Assembly: GCF_024508335.1 (NCBI RefSeq)
Contig: NZ_CP101988.1
Span: 1,240,001 to 1,304,000, forward strand
DNA from: Cellulomonas chengniuliangii
GTDB lineage: Bacteria; Actinomycetota; Actinomycetes; Actinomycetales; Cellulomonadaceae
DNA length: 64,000 bases
Direction of reading: 5' to 3'
How positions within the stretch are numbered: the stretch's first letter is position 1; each line of letters opens with the position of its first letter. Below are positions 25,965 through 35,798 of this stretch, in pieces. A program made the position numbers and the translations under genes. Under the pieces are notes generated by a model. The model was not told where the DNA came from. It saw only the letters and a program-made list of their open reading frames with translations, and did no database searches.

Positions 25965-27851
25965 TTGTCCCCGATTCCCAGTGCCACGAGCATGCAGCGC
26001 ATCCAGCCGGCAGCGACCCCGCCCGAGCTGCTGCGCAACTTCTGCATCATCGCGCACATCGACCACGGCAAGTCGACGCTGGCCGACCGCATGCTCCAGC
26101 TCACCGGCGTGGTCGACTCGCGGGCGATGCGCGCGCAGTACCTCGACCGCATGGACATCGAGCGCGAGCGCGGCATCACCATCAAGTCGCAGGCCGTGCG
26201 CATGCCGTGGGCGGTCGAGGACGAGGCCGGCGCCCTGACGCCGTACGCGCTCAACATGATCGACACGCCGGGGCACGTGGACTTCACCTACGAGGTCTCG
26301 CGGTCGCTGGCGGCGTGCGAGGGCGCCGTGCTGCTGGTCGACGCCGCGCAGGGCATCGAGGCCCAGACCTTGGCCAACCTGTACCTGGCGATGGAGAACG
26401 ACCTCCAGATCATCCCGGTGCTGAACAAGATCGACCTGCCCGCCGCGCAGCCGGAGAAGTACGCCGCGGAGATCGCCGGCCTGGTCGGCTGTGAGCCGGA
26501 GGACGTGCTCAAGGTCTCGGGCAAGACCGGCGTCGGCGTCACCGAGCTGCTGGACCGCATCGTGCAGACGGTGCCCGCCCCGCACGGCGACCCGGCCGCG
26601 CCGGCCCGGGCGATGATCTTCGACTCGGTCTACGACACCTACCGGGGCGTGGTCACGTACGTGCGCGTCGTGGACGGCAGCCTGAGCCCGCGCGAGCGCA
26701 TCGTCATGATGTCGACCCGCGCCACCCACGAGCTCCTCGAGATCGGCGTGACGTCCCCCGAGCCGGTCCCCACCAAGGGGCTGGGCGTCGGCGAGGTCGG
26801 GTACCTCATCACAGGCGTCAAGGACGTGCGCCAGTCGAAGGTCGGCGACACGGTCACCAACCTGGCGAAGCCTGCCACGGAGCCGCTGGGCGGGTACTCC
26901 GACCCGAAGCCGATGGTGTTCTCGGGCCTGTACCCGATCGACGGCTCGGACTACCCGGTGCTGCGCGACGCGCTCGACAAGCTCAAGCTCAACGACGCCG
27001 CGCTGGTCTACGAGCCGGAGACGTCCGTGGCCCTCGGCTTCGGTTTCCGCGTCGGCTACCTGGGGCTGCTGCACCTCGAGATCGTCCGCGAGCGGCTCGA
27101 GCGCGAGTTCGACCTGGACCTCATCTCGACTGCGCCGAACGTCATCTACGACGTCACGCTCGAGGACAAGTCCGTGGTCACGGTCACGAACCCGAGCGAG
27201 TTCCCGGGCGGCAAGATCGGCGAGGTCCGCGAGCCGGTGGTGCGCGCCACGATCCTGGCCCCGTCCGAGTACATCGGCGCGATCATGGAGCTCTGCCAGC
27301 AGCGCCGTGGCGACCTGCTCGGCATGGACTACCTCTCGGCCGAGCGGGTGGAGATGCGCTACCAGCTCCCGCTCGCCGAGATCGTGTTCGACTTCTTCGA
27401 CCAGCTCAAGTCGAAGACCCGCGGGTACGCCTCCCTCGACTACGACGTCACCGGCGAGCAGGCGGCCGACCTGGTCAAGGTCGACATCCTGCTGCAGGGC
27501 GAGCAGGTCGACGCGTTCAGCGCCATCGTGCACAAGGACAAGGCCTACGCCTACGGCGTCATGATGACGGGCAAGCTCAAGGACCTCATCCCGCGCCAGC
27601 AGTTCGAGGTGCCGATCCAGGCTGCCGTTGGCGCGCGCGTGATCGCCCGCGAGACGATCCGCGCGATCCGCAAGGACGTGCTGGCCAAGTGCTATGGCGG
27701 TGACATCTCCCGCAAGCGCAAGCTCCTCGAGAAGCAGAAGGAGGGCAAGAAGCGCATGAAGACCATCGGTCGCGTGGACGTCCCCCAGGAGGCGTTCATC
27801 GCCGCGCTCACCTCGGAGCAGACGGAGACGAAGGACAAGGCGAAGAAGTGA
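25965..27851 (+). CDS. lepA: Elongation factor 4 (LepA)
   Basis: 628-residue translational GTPase that acts on the ribosome. GTP-binding motifs are AHIDHGKST (residues 30-38), the switch [14 protein letters not shown] and NKIDLP. The C-terminal signature region [20 protein letters not shown] is complete. The start is TTG at 25965 with GGAG about 10 nt upstream; ATG at 25995 is a weaker alternative. It is followed after 6 nt by hemW, a common actinobacterial order. The 163-nt region before it is shared with the divergent GGDEF-EAL gene. Confidence 0.96.
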   Translation: MSPIPSATSMQRIQPAATPPELLRNFCIIAHIDHGKSTLADRMLQLTGVVDSRAMRAQYLDRMDIERERGITIKSQAVRMPWAVEDEAGALTPYALNMIDTPGHVDFTYEVSRSLAACEGAVLLVDAAQGIEAQTLANLYLAMENDLQIIPVLNKIDLPAAQPEKYAAEIAGLVGCEPEDVLKVSGKTGVGVTELLDRIVQTVPAPHGDPAAPARAMIFDSVYDTYRGVVTYVRVVDGSLSPRERIVMMSTRATHELLEIGVTSPEPVPTKGLGVGEVGYLITGVKDVRQSKVGDTVTNLAKPATEPLGGYSDPKPMVFSGLYPIDGSDYPVLRDALDKLKLNDAALVYEPETSVALGFGFRVGYLGLLHLEIVRERLEREFDLDLISTAPNVIYDVTLEDKSVVTVTNPSEFPGGKIGEVREPVVRATILAPSEYIGAIMELCQQRRGDLLGMDYLSAERVEMRYQLPLAEIVFDFFDQLKSKTRGYASLDYDVTGEQAADLVKVDILLQGEQVDAFSAIVHKDKAYAYGVMMTGKLKDLIPRQQFEVPIQAAVGARVIARETIRAIRKDVLAKCYGGDISRKRKLLEKQKEGKKRMKTIGRVDVPQEAFIAALTSEQTETKDKAKK

Positions 27852-27857
27852 TCGCGC

Positions 27858-29090
27858 GTGTCACCCGCACTGCCTGACGGAGACGTTCCACCGGACGACG
27901 GCGCGCTGCCGGGATCGGCGGCGCAGGGGGCGGCCGAGCGCGCGTTCGGGGTGTACCTGCACGTGCCGTTCTGCACGGTGCGCTGCGGGTACTGCGACTT
28001 CAACACGTACACCGCCACCGAGCTCGGGGGCGGGGCCAGCCAGGCCTCGTACGCCGATACGGCGCTGCGCGAGATCGAGCTGGGCGGCCGGGTCCTGGCG
28101 GGGCTGCCCCCGCGGCCTGCCTCGACGGTGTTCGTCGGCGGCGGCACCCCGACGGTGCTCCCGCCGGGAGACCTGGCGCGGCTGCTCGAGGGTGTGCGCT
28201 CCACGTGGGGCCTGGCCCCCGGCGCCGAGGTGACCACCGAGGCGAACCCCGACTCGGTGACGCCCGAGTCGCTCGCGGCGCTCGCCGCGGCGGGCTTCAC
28301 CCGGGTGTCGTTCGGGATGCAGTCGGCCGTGCCGCACGTGCTCGCGACGTTGGAGCGCACGCACGATCCCGCCCGGATCCCCGACGTGGTCCGCTGGGCG
28401 CGCGACGCGGGCCTGCAGGTGTCGCTCGACCTGATCTATGGGACTCCCGGTGAGTCGCTCGACGACTGGCGCGCCAGCGTGGAGACGGCCCTGGCGACGG
28501 GCGTCGACCATGTCTCGGCGTATGCCCTCGTGGTCGAGGCCGGCACGAAGATGGCTGTGCAGGTGCGGCGTGGGCTGCTCGACCTTCCCTCGGAGGACGA
28601 CCAGGCGGCGAAGTACGAGCTGGCCGACGACCTGCTGGCCGCGGCCGGGCTGCGCTGGTACGAGGTGAGCAACTGGGCGCGCTCCGACGCCGACCGGTGC
28701 CGTCACAACCTGGCGTACTGGCGGGGCGACGACTGGTGGGGCGTGGGTCCTGGCGCGCACAGCCACGTGGGCGGTGTGCGCTGGTGGAACGTCAAGCACC
28801 CGCGCGCCTATGCCGAGCGCCTCGAGCGGGGCCTGAGCCCTTCCGCTGGCCGAGAGGTCGTCGCCGGCGAGGCAGCCCAGCTCGAGCGCGTGATGCTGGG
28901 GGTGCGGCTCGCGGAGGGCCTTCCGCTGGCCGACCTGGGCCCGGAGGCCCGGACCTCGGTCGCCGGCCTGGTGGCCGACGGGCTGCTGGACGGCGCCGCG
29001 GCCCTCGGCGCGGGCGGACCGCGCCGGGCGCTGCTGACCCGGCGCGGACGGCTGCTGGCCGACGCCGTGGTCCGCACTCTGACCGATTGA
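27858..29090 (+). CDS. hemW: Radical SAM protein HemW (heme chaperone-like)
   Basis: 410-residue HemW, formerly annotated as oxygen-independent coproporphyrinogen oxidase; characterised members bind heme and act as heme chaperones. The iron-sulfur motif is C39-x3-C43-x2-C46 in HVPFCTVRCGYCDF, followed by FVGGGTPTVL and EANPDS. The C-terminal HemN-type domain contains WGVGPGAHSHVGG. HemN-only residues cannot be assigned by eye, but length and lepA linkage favour HemW. The GTG start is 6 nt after lepA. Confidence 0.92.
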   Translation: MSPALPDGDVPPDDGALPGSAAQGAAERAFGVYLHVPFCTVRCGYCDFNTYTATELGGGASQASYADTALREIELGGRVLAGLPPRPASTVFVGGGTPTVLPPGDLARLLEGVRSTWGLAPGAEVTTEANPDSVTPESLAALAAAGFTRVSFGMQSAVPHVLATLERTHDPARIPDVVRWARDAGLQVSLDLIYGTPGESLDDWRASVETALATGVDHVSAYALVVEAGTKMAVQVRRGLLDLPSEDDQAAKYELADDLLAAAGLRWYEVSNWARSDADRCRHNLAYWRGDDWWGVGPGAHSHVGGVRWWNVKHPRAYAERLERGLSPSAGREVVAGEAAQLERVMLGVRLAEGLPLADLGPEARTSVAGLVADGLLDGAAALGAGGPRRALLTRRGRLLADAVVRTLTD

Positions 29091-29123
29091 ATGATTGACC
29101 GACTGGCTGATTGACCAGCGACG

Positions 29124-29162
29124 GGGCGGCGGGGCCGGCTCGCTCGCCGGGACCCGCCGCCC
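29124..29162. terminator. Compound hairpin between hemW and the DUF4870 genes
   Basis: An outer 10-bp stem GGGCGGCGGG/CCCGCCGCCC encloses an inner CCGGC/GCCGG stem. It lies 33 nt after the hemW stop and just past the end of the convergent operon, so it could end both transcripts. Confidence 0.65.
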
Positions 29163-29168
29163 ACCCGG

Positions 29169-29552
29169 TCAGGAGACCAGGCGCAGAGTCGCCGGATACC
29201 GGTACCACTCGTACCGTCCGGCGGCGACGGCGGCGAGGATCATGAAGATGAGGCCGGCGAGGCTCACCCCCAGGGCCAGGGGGGAGGCAAGTCCCAGCGT
29301 CAGGATCGCGAGCAGGATCGCGACGGCGTAGGCGATGGCCAGGGTGATCTGGAAGTTCAGCGCCTCCTTCGCCTGGTTCTCCAGGTAAGGGCCGCGGCCC
29401 TTGAAGACCTGCCACACGACCAGCGGGGCGACGAACCCGAGGACGAGCCCGCCGATGTGGGCGACGATCGCCCAGGTGCGCTCCTCGTCAGGACGCAGGG
29501 GGATCGGGCCGTAGTGCGGAGGCTGGCCGGGGAACGGCTGGTGGGCGCTCAT
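29169..29552 (-). CDS. DUF4870 small membrane protein (second copy)
   Basis: 127 residues with a Pro-rich N-terminus (about 25 residues) and three hydrophobic segments. The DUF4870 pattern is clear: TWAIVAHIGGLVLGFVAPLV, then the NQAKEALNFQITLAIAYAV motif and a C-terminal GRYEWYRYPATLRLV. The ATG overlaps the stop of the upstream paralogue by 4 nt. The function of the family is unknown; it is widespread as a small polytopic membrane protein. Confidence 0.85.
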   Translation of the reverse strand: MSAHQPFPGQPPHYGPIPLRPDEERTWAIVAHIGGLVLGFVAPLVVWQVFKGRGPYLENQAKEALNFQITLAIAYAVAILLAILTLGLASPLALGVSLAGLIFMILAAVAAGRYEWYRYPATLRLVS

Positions 29553-29944
29553 CGGACGAGGGCCAGGGAGAAGGGGTACTGGTAGCGGTCGCCGCGCTGG
29601 ACGGCGACGAACGCGAGGATCGAGAACACCAGGCTGGCGACGCCCAGGGCGATCTGCCCCAGGAAGCCGATCAGTCCGATCAGGGGGATCTGCCCGAGGA
29701 CCCAGCACACCACCAGCCCGATCAGCAGCGTGAGCTGGAAGTTCAGCGCGACCTTCGACTCCACCGCGACGTGGTTGCTGCGGTCCCGGTACACGAGCCA
29801 GATGACCAGTGCCGGCAGCCATCCGATGAAGAGGTAGGCGAAGATGCCGCCCAGGTGGGCGAGGGCCGACCAGGTGCGCGCCTCGCTCTCGGAGACGCCC
29901 TGGGGCGTGCCGGGCGGCGGCGGTGGGGGATAGTCGCTCGTCAT
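29549..29944 (-). CDS. DUF4870 small membrane protein (first copy)
   Basis: 131 residues, paralogous to the next gene: TWSALAHLGGIFAYLFIGWL, then VESKVALNFQLTLLIGLVV and RGDRYQYPFSLALVR. The N-terminus is a short poly-Pro stretch. AGGAG lies 5 nt before the ATG, and a -10-like TAGAGT is at 30012-30017 on the minus strand. The pair is translationally coupled, and the two membrane proteins may form a heteromer. Confidence 0.87.
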   Translation of the reverse strand: MTSDYPPPPPPGTPQGVSESEARTWSALAHLGGIFAYLFIGWLPALVIWLVYRDRSNHVAVESKVALNFQLTLLIGLVVCWVLGQIPLIGLIGFLGQIALGVASLVFSILAFVAVQRGDRYQYPFSLALVR

Positions 29945-30173
29945 GGTTGCTCCTGGGTGGCCGGGCTGCCCGGCATGGGGGGATCGGGGACATAGCGCCC
30001 CCGGCGGCAGGACTCTACCGAGGCCGCGCGCCCCGGCGTGCGGAGTCGCCTCACCGTGGGCCGGCGGCTCGGCACGACCGGGCGCGACCCCTGCCCCGGG
30101 CGTACGTTGAGAAGCCTGGGCCGACTGAGTGCGGCCCGCTCCCCGATCCGGCGAGGCCGCGCGGAGGCTGACG

Positions 30174-31130
30174 ATGAGCGAGCGAACCCCCGACGCCCCG
30201 GACGACCCGGACCAGCCTGGCGCCCCTCGCCCGCACGACGGGGGGGCCGCCGGGGAACGGCCCGCGCCGCCCGGGTACCCGCCACCGGGGGGCTACCCGC
30301 CACCGGGGGGCTACCCGCCACCGGGCGGGTACGGGCCGCCTCCGCCGCCACCGCCAGCCGGGCACGGCGGGTCCTGGAACCCGCCCCCTCCGGGCGGGCC
30401 GTGGGGGAGCGCGCCGCAGCAGCCCGGTCCGGGCCGCGGAGGCTCTGGCCAGCAGCCGCCATCGGTGGGCGAGGCGTTCGCATGGGGCTGGCGCGGATTC
30501 GGCGCGAACCTCGGGCCCATCCTCCTCACGGTGATCGGCTACCTCGTGGCGGGGCTGCTGATCTCGCTGGTGTGGAATCTGCTGCTCTCGGCTGGGGACG
30601 CCGGCCTGCGGTGGTCCAGCGCCGACGGGCTCGCCTGGGCGGCCGGCGGCGGGCTGTATCTGGGCAGCGTCCTGGTGTCGCTGGTGGTGGTGGTCGTCAC
30701 GTACATCCTCCAGGCGGCGATCGTGCGCGGGGCGCTGGCGATCAGCTACGGCGAGCGTCTCGAGCTGCGCACGATGTTCACGTTCCCGAACCTCGGAGAC
30801 GTGCTGCTCGCCGCGCTGCTGGTGGGCGTGCTGACGTCGCTCGGGTCGCTGGTGTGCGGCATCGGGGCGCTGGTCGTGTGGTTCTTCCTGCAGTTCACGC
30901 TGTTCTTCGTGATCGACGTGCGGCAGAACGCCGTCGACGCCCTGCGCTCGAGCGCGCAGCTCGTGACCAAGAACGCGGGCACCATGGTGCTGTTCAGCCT
31001 GGCCGCGCTCCTGGCGCTGGTCGTCGGCGCGTTGCTGTGCGGGGTTGGCCTGATCGTGGCCATCCCGCTGGTGGTCCTGGCCGAGACGTACCTCTACCGG
31101 CGGCTGCTCGGCGCCCCCGTCGCGGGGTGA
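30174..31130 (+). CDS. Polytopic membrane protein with PPGGY-repeat N-terminus
   Basis: 318 residues. The first about 100 residues are Pro/Gly-rich and include three PPGGY repeats; about six hydrophobic segments follow (for example ILLTVIGYLVAGLLISLVWN and VLVSLVVVVVTYILQAAIV). The central ITFPNL-like FTFPNLGDVLLAALLVGVL and the VRQNAVDALRSSAQLVTKN region resemble the YciC/glycerophosphodiesterase membrane domain-like superfamily, but I would not name a function. GGAGG lies 6 nt before the ATG at 30174, which is preferred over an upstream GTG. TACGTT at 30103-30108 is a possible -10. Confidence 0.8.
   Translation: MSERTPDAPDDPDQPGAPRPHDGGAAGERPAPPGYPPPGGYPPPGGYPPPGGYGPPPPPPPAGHGGSWNPPPPGGPWGSAPQQPGPGRGGSGQQPPSVGEAFAWGWRGFGANLGPILLTVIGYLVAGLLISLVWNLLLSAGDAGLRWSSADGLAWAAGGGLYLGSVLVSLVVVVVTYILQAAIVRGALAISYGERLELRTMFTFPNLGDVLLAALLVGVLTSLGSLVCGIGALVVWFFLQFTLFFVIDVRQNAVDALRSSAQLVTKNAGTMVLFSLAALLALVVGALLCGVGLIVAIPLVVLAETYLYRRLLGAPVAG
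30276..30329 (+). repeat. 18-bp tandem repeat coding PPGGY
   Basis: Three 18-bp units (two identical, the third with one change at its end) coding YPPPGG. In-frame coding repeat; not a CRISPR. Confidence 0.9.
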
Positions 31131-31145
31131 GGACGGCGTCCCGGG

Positions 31146-32009
31146 TCAGGGAGCCGTCACGAAGTCGATGAGCTCCTCGACGCGGCCGAGCAGCGACGGC
31201 TCGAGGTCGGCGTAGGAGCGCACCGATCGCAGGATGCGCTGCCAGCCCCGAGCGACATCGGCCTGCTCGTCCGCCGGCCAGCCGAGCTCGCGCAGAATGC
31301 CCAGCTTCCACTCCGTGCCCCGCTCGATCGTGGGCCAGGCGCGCAGCCCGATCCGCTCGGGGCGCACCGCCTGCCAGACGTCGACGTACGGGTGGCCGAG
31401 CACGAGCACGGTGCCCGGGCGCACGGTGCGCAGGGCGGCGTCGGCGATCCGCTGCTCCTTGGACCCGGGCACCAGGTGGTCGACGAGCACCCCGACCCGG
31501 CGGCCTGGCTCGGGCCGGAAATCGGCGAGCGCGTCCGCCAGGTTGTCCACCCCGTCCAGCAGCTCCACCACGACGCCCTCGAGGCGCAGGTCGTCGCCCC
31601 ACACCTTCTCGACGAGCTCGGCGTCGTGCTTGCCCTCGACCCACAGGCGGCTGCCCCGTGCGACCCGGGCCTGGGCGCCGTGCACCGCCACGGACCCCGA
31701 CGCGGTCCGCGCCGGGCGCGCCGGCGCGGGCGCCGTGGCCGGAGGGGTCAGCAGCACCGGGGCGCCGTCGACCCAGAAGCCAGGGCCCAGCGGGAAGGTG
31801 CGGGTGCGGCCCTTGCGGTCCTCGAGCACCACCACGTGCTGGCCCCCGGACTTCTCGACCCGCACCACGGCGCCCACCCACCCGGTGGTGACCTCCTCGA
31901 CCACGAGGCCTGGCTCGGCGGCCTGCGGAGTCGAGGCGCGGGGCGCGCGGTGGTGGGTCGGGCGCTGGGCGCTTGACAGGACGTCCTGGCCGTAGCGGTC
32001 GTGGGTCAC
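31146..32009 (-). CDS. DUF3097 family protein (Toprim-like)
   Basis: 287-residue actinobacterial DUF3097 protein. The core LWVEGKHDAELVEKVWGDDL followed by VVELLDGVDNL and VGVLVDHLVPGSKEQRIAD has the Glu...Asp-x-(Asp/His) layout of a Toprim domain, suggesting metal-dependent nucleic-acid chemistry. The role is unknown. The GTG start has TAGGCT exactly 6 nt upstream and no ribosome site. It is convergent with the membrane protein and divergent from an MFS gene. Confidence 0.85.
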   Translation of the reverse strand: MTHDRYGQDVLSSAQRPTHHRAPRASTPQAAEPGLVVEEVTTGWVGAVVRVEKSGGQHVVVLEDRKGRTRTFPLGPGFWVDGAPVLLTPPATAPAPARPARTASGSVAVHGAQARVARGSRLWVEGKHDAELVEKVWGDDLRLEGVVVELLDGVDNLADALADFRPEPGRRVGVLVDHLVPGSKEQRIADAALRTVRPGTVLVLGHPYVDVWQAVRPERIGLRAWPTIERGTEWKLGILRELGWPADEQADVARGWQRILRSVRSYADLEPSLLGRVEELIDFVTAP

Positions 32010-32015
32010 CGGACG

Positions 32016-32021
32016 AGCCTA
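32016..32021 (-). promoter_or_regulatory. -10 element of the DUF3097 gene
   Basis: TAGGCT on the minus strand, 6 nt before the GTG at 32009; leaderless spacing. Confidence 0.5.
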
Positions 32022-32109
32022 CGGGCGGCGCGCGCCCAGGTGGCGGAGCGCCGTCGGCATGCCTCGTCCAGCAGGGCGCCGCCGCGCCGCCCTGTGATCC
32101 ACTGGGCGG

Positions 32110-33567
32110 GTGACGCAGTCCGCCGGAGAGCCCGCGCCGGACCCCCGCCGATGGCGAGCCCTGTCGGTGTGCCTGGCCGTCGGCTTCATGACGATGCTCG
32201 ACGTGTCGATCGTCAACGTCGCCCTCCCGTCGATCGACGAGGCGCTGCGCGCGAGCTCGAGCCAGCTCCAGCTGGTGGTGGCCGGCTACACCCTCGCGTT
32301 CGGGCTCGCGCTGGTCCCCGCCGGCCGGTGGGGCGACGCGCGCGGGCGGCGGCCGCTCCTGATCGGGGGGCTCGTGTGTTTCGCGCTGACCAGCCTGGGC
32401 GCCGGCCTGGCGACGTCGGGCGGGGCGCTCGCGGTGATGCGGCTGCTCCAGGGGCTGAGCGCGGGGGTGCTCAACCCCCAGGTCACCGGCCTGATCCAGG
32501 AGCTGTTCCGCGGCGGCGAGCGGGCGAGGGCCTTCGGGCTGTTCGGGGCGACGATCGGGGTCTCGACCGCGCTGGGCCCGCTGATCGGCGGCCTCATCAT
32601 CCAGGCGGCCGGGCCAGAGGCCGGATGGCGGTGGGTGTTCTTCGTCAACGTGCCCGTCATGGCGGTCGTGCTGCCCCTCGCCTGGCGGTGGCTGCCGCGC
32701 GCGGCGCCCCGGCGGTCCGCGCGGTTCGACCACGTCGGCCTCGCGCTCATCGGCCTGACCACCGTCGGACTCATGCTGCCCCTGGTGACCACCACGGGCG
32801 TGGGCGACGACCCGGCGCGGTGGTGGTGGTGGGCGGCGGCCGCGGTGGTGGGCTCGTGCGCGGTCGCCTGGGAGCGCCGGTACCAGCGCCGCACCGGCGC
32901 CGCGGTGCTCGACCCGGCGGTGCTCGGCCAACGGTCGTTCCGCAACGGCGCGCTGCTCGGCTTCGCCTACTTCTCCGGGTTCACCGCGGTGTTCCTCGTG
33001 ATCACGCTGTACCTGCAGACCATCCTCGGCTACACGGCCTTGCAGGCGGGACTGGTCGGCATGCCGTTCGCCATCGCGTCGGCGGGGACCGCGGCGCTGT
33101 CCGGGCGGCTGGTGGTCAAGCACGGGCGCCGTGTGGTGGTGCTCGGGCTGATCCTCGTGCTGATCGGCCTCGCCGCCACCGACCTGGCGTTCCGCACGCT
33201 CGACGGGGCGACCGTGGGCTGGGTCGTGGCGGCCACCCAGCTCGTCACCGGCGCGGGAAGCGGGCTCGTGATCGCGCCGAACCAGACGCTGACGCTCGAG
33301 CGGGTGCCGGTCGGATCGGCGGGGGTCGCGGCGAGCATGCTGCAGCTCGGCCAGCGGGTCGGGTCGGCGCTCGGCGTCGCGGTGAACGTCGCTGTGTTCT
33401 ACGCCACGCTGGCCGCGGGCGGAGCCGGTGGGCTCGCCGTCGGGCGCGCATTCCTCGTCACGTCGGCGCTGGTCGCGGTCGCCCTGGTCGTGGCCCTGGT
33501 GGACGCCCGCACCCGCTCGACGGGCGGCGCGCCGCAGGGCGGGACCGCCGCTCGCGCGACCGCGTAG
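32110..33567 (+). CDS. MFS drug efflux transporter, DHA2 (14-TM) family
   Basis: 485-residue proton-drug antiporter-type protein with about 14 membrane helices. The first helix motif TMLDVSIVNVALPSIDEAL and the loop RWGDARGRRPLLIGG are typical of EmrB/QacA. Motif C is seen in the LFGATIGVSTALGPLIGGLI stretch. It would export hydrophobic compounds; the substrate is unknown. No regulator is adjacent. The last codons overlap the -10 hexamer of hrcA. A weak -10-like TCCACT is 6 nt before the GTG. Confidence 0.88.
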   Translation: MTQSAGEPAPDPRRWRALSVCLAVGFMTMLDVSIVNVALPSIDEALRASSSQLQLVVAGYTLAFGLALVPAGRWGDARGRRPLLIGGLVCFALTSLGAGLATSGGALAVMRLLQGLSAGVLNPQVTGLIQELFRGGERARAFGLFGATIGVSTALGPLIGGLIIQAAGPEAGWRWVFFVNVPVMAVVLPLAWRWLPRAAPRRSARFDHVGLALIGLTTVGLMLPLVTTTGVGDDPARWWWWAAAAVVGSCAVAWERRYQRRTGAAVLDPAVLGQRSFRNGALLGFAYFSGFTAVFLVITLYLQTILGYTALQAGLVGMPFAIASAGTAALSGRLVVKHGRRVVVLGLILVLIGLAATDLAFRTLDGATVGWVVAATQLVTGAGSGLVIAPNQTLTLERVPVGSAGVAASMLQLGQRVGSALGVAVNVAVFYATLAAGGAGGLAVGRAFLVTSALVAVALVVALVDARTRSTGGAPQGGTAARATA

Positions 33568-33570
33568 AAT
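33565..33570 (+). promoter_or_regulatory. -10 element of the hrcA operon
   Basis: TAGAAT overlaps the stop codon of the upstream MFS gene and ends where the CIRCE element begins. Transcription would start inside CIRCE, so HrcA binding blocks it. Confidence 0.65.
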
Positions 33571-33596
33571 TGGCACTCGTGCCCCAGGAGTGCTAC
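33570..33596. promoter_or_regulatory. CIRCE operator (HrcA binding site)
   Basis: TTGGCACTC-N9-GAGTGCTAC matches the CIRCE consensus TTAGCACTC-N9-GAGTGCTAA with three changes in the outer positions and the correct 9-nt spacer. It lies 23 nt before hrcA, whose product binds CIRCE; this gives heat-inducible autoregulation of hrcA-dnaJ. Confidence 0.92.
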
Positions 33597-33618
33597 CCAC
33601 GAGGCGCCAGGAGGTGAG

Positions 33619-34641
33619 ATGAACGAGGACCGTCGACTCGACGTGCTGCGCGCGATCGTCGAGGACTACGTCGCCACGCGCGAGCCCGTCGGATCCCGCG
33701 CGCTCGCGGACCGGCATGCGCTCGGCGTCTCGCCCGCGACGATCCGCAACGACATGGCCGCGCTCGAGGAGGGCGGGTACATCGCCCAGCCGCACACCTC
33801 GGCCGGACGGGTGCCGACCGACAAGGGGTACCGGCTGTTCGTCGACCGGCTCTCGACCGTCAAGCCGCTCTCCGCGCCGGAGAAGCGCGCGATCCAGGGC
33901 TTCCTCGACGAGGCCGTGGACCTCGACGACGTGGTGGACCGCGCCGTGCGGCTGCTCGCGCAGTTGACGCAGCAGGTCGCCGTGGTGCAGTACCCGTCGC
34001 TGCGCCGCTCGGCGCTGCGGCACCTCGAGCTGGTCCCGGTCGGCGAGCGCCACCTGCTCGTGGTCATCATCACGGACAACGGGCGGGTCGAGCAGCGGAC
34101 CATCGAGCTGGAGGCCCCGGCGGACGAGGCCGTGGTCGCCCGCCTCCGCATCCGGCTGAACGTGGCAGCTGCCGGGCACCGGCTGGCCGACCTCGACGAG
34201 GTGCTGTCCGGGCTGCCCGACGCGTTCGCCCTCGCCGACGAGAAGCTGGTCCGGGCCGTGGTCGGCATCGTCGAGGAGACGCTCGCCGAGGACAGCGAGG
34301 AGCGCATCGTGCTCTCGGGCACGGCCAACCTCGCCCGGGGCGGCGGCATGGACTTCGCCCACACCATCAGCCCTGTCCTCGAGGCCCTCGAGGAGCAGGT
34401 GGTGCTGCTGCGGCTGCTCGGCGAGATGGCCGAGGACGCCGAGGCCGTCTCGGTCCGGATCGGGCGCGAGACGCAGCACGAGGGGCTCGTCGAGACGAGC
34501 TTCGTCACCACCGGCTACGGCGCGGACGGGACCACGGTGGCGCGGATCGGCTCGATCGGCCCCCTGCGCATGGACTACCCCGGCACGATGGCGTCGGTGC
34601 GCGCGGTCGCGCGATACCTGTCGCGCATCCTCGCCGGCTGA
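33619..34641 (+). CDS. hrcA: Heat-inducible transcription repressor HrcA
   Basis: 340-residue HrcA. The N-terminal winged helix ([58 protein letters not shown]) and the GAF-like ligand region ending [20 protein letters not shown] are complete. It represses heat-shock genes by binding CIRCE, with GroEL as a usual co-factor. AGGAGGT lies a few nt upstream of the ATG. dnaJ follows after 30 nt. Confidence 0.96.
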   Translation: MNEDRRLDVLRAIVEDYVATREPVGSRALADRHALGVSPATIRNDMAALEEGGYIAQPHTSAGRVPTDKGYRLFVDRLSTVKPLSAPEKRAIQGFLDEAVDLDDVVDRAVRLLAQLTQQVAVVQYPSLRRSALRHLELVPVGERHLLVVIITDNGRVEQRTIELEAPADEAVVARLRIRLNVAAAGHRLADLDEVLSGLPDAFALADEKLVRAVVGIVEETLAEDSEERIVLSGTANLARGGGMDFAHTISPVLEALEEQVVLLRLLGEMAEDAEAVSVRIGRETQHEGLVETSFVTTGYGADGTTVARIGSIGPLRMDYPGTMASVRAVARYLSRILAG

Positions 34642-34671
34642 CTTCTCCCCGCCTCCCACAGAAAGCGATCA

Positions 34672-35796
34672 GTGAGCGACTACTACGAGATCCTCGGCGT
34701 GCCGCGTGACGCGAGCCCCGAGCAGATCAAGAAGGCCTACCGGCGGCTCGCGCGCGAGCACCACCCGGACGTCGCGGGCGAGGGCGCCGGGGAGGACAGG
34801 TTCAAGGAGGTCTCGCGCGCCTACGAGGTGCTGTCGAACCCCGAGAAGCGGCGGATGTACGACCTGGGCGCCGACCCTTCGTCTCCCGGCGGCGGCATGG
34901 GCGGCGGCTTCGGCTTCCAGGACATCTTCGAGACGTTCTTCGGCGCGGCCGCAGGCCAGAGCGCGCAGCGCGGGCCGATCCCGCGGGCCCGCCGCGGCCA
35001 GGACGCGCTGGTGCGCCTGGACGTCGACCTCGCCGAGGCGACGTTCGGCGCCCACCGCGAGGTCCACGTGGACACGGCCGTGCTGTGCCCCACCTGCTCG
35101 GGCTCGTGCTGCCGGCCGGGTACCTCGCCGCGCACCTGCGACGCCTGCGGCGGGCGGGGCAGCGTGCAGCGCGTGGCGCGCTCGTTCCTGGGCCAGGTCA
35201 TGACCTCGCAGCCCTGCGCGGCGTGCCACGGCTTCGGCACCGTCATCCCCGAGCCCTGCCCGGAGTGCTCGGGCGAGGGCCGGGTCCGCTCGCGCCGGAC
35301 GCTCGAGGTCGACATCCCGGCGGGCGTGGACACCGGCACGCGGATCAAGCTGACCGGCCAGGGCGAGGTCGGCCCGGCCGGCGGACCCGCCGGCGACGTC
35401 TACCTGGAGATCCGGGAGCGCAAGCACGACACCTTCGTGCGGCGCGGGGACGACCTGCACTGCACGCTCGAGGTGCCGATGACCGCCGCGGCGCTCGGCA
35501 CGATGCTCACCCTCGAGACCCTGGACGGCCCGCGCGAGGTCGACCTGCGACCGGGCACGCAGCCCGCCCAGGTCGTCACCCTCAAGGGGCTGGGCGTCGG
35601 GCGGCTGCACGTGGGCGGTCGCGGCGACCTGCACGTCCACGTCGACGTGCGGGTGCCCACCGACCTGGACGACGAGCAGGTGGACCTGCTGCGGCGCCTG
35701 GCGATGGCTCGCGACGAGGAGCGGCCGGACACCCGGCTCGCGGCCTCGCACTCGGGGGTCTTCTCCAAGCTCCGCGAGAAGCTCGCCGGGCGCTGA
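34672..35796 (+). CDS. dnaJ: Chaperone DnaJ
   Basis: 374-residue type I DnaJ, the Hsp40 co-chaperone of DnaK. The J domain begins [20 protein letters not shown] with HPD in REHHPDV, followed by a Gly-rich region, four CxxCxGxG-type zinc motifs ([32 protein letters not shown]) and the C-terminal peptide-binding domains. The first zinc repeat reads SGSCC where SGSGA-like residues are usual, placing two extra Cys next to the site. It shares the CIRCE-controlled operon with hrcA, as the second DnaJ (DnaJ2) of actinobacteria does. Confidence 0.95.
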   Translation: MSDYYEILGVPRDASPEQIKKAYRRLAREHHPDVAGEGAGEDRFKEVSRAYEVLSNPEKRRMYDLGADPSSPGGGMGGGFGFQDIFETFFGAAAGQSAQRGPIPRARRGQDALVRLDVDLAEATFGAHREVHVDTAVLCPTCSGSCCRPGTSPRTCDACGGRGSVQRVARSFLGQVMTSQPCAACHGFGTVIPEPCPECSGEGRVRSRRTLEVDIPAGVDTGTRIKLTGQGEVGPAGGPAGDVYLEIRERKHDTFVRRGDDLHCTLEVPMTAAALGTMLTLETLDGPREVDLRPGTQPAQVVTLKGLGVGRLHVGGRGDLHVHVDVRVPTDLDDEQVDLLRRLAMARDEERPDTRLAASHSGVFSKLREKLAGR

Positions 35797-35798
35797 GG

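Noticed and set aside
30276-30329. Short regularly spaced repeats that might suggest a CRISPR.
   Set aside because: They are 18-bp in-frame tandem repeats without spacers, coding PPGGY.
31132-31158. GACGGC ... GCCGTC inverted repeat between the convergent membrane protein and DUF3097 genes.
   Set aside because: A 6-bp stem with a 15-nt loop is expected by chance in this composition; not called as a terminator.
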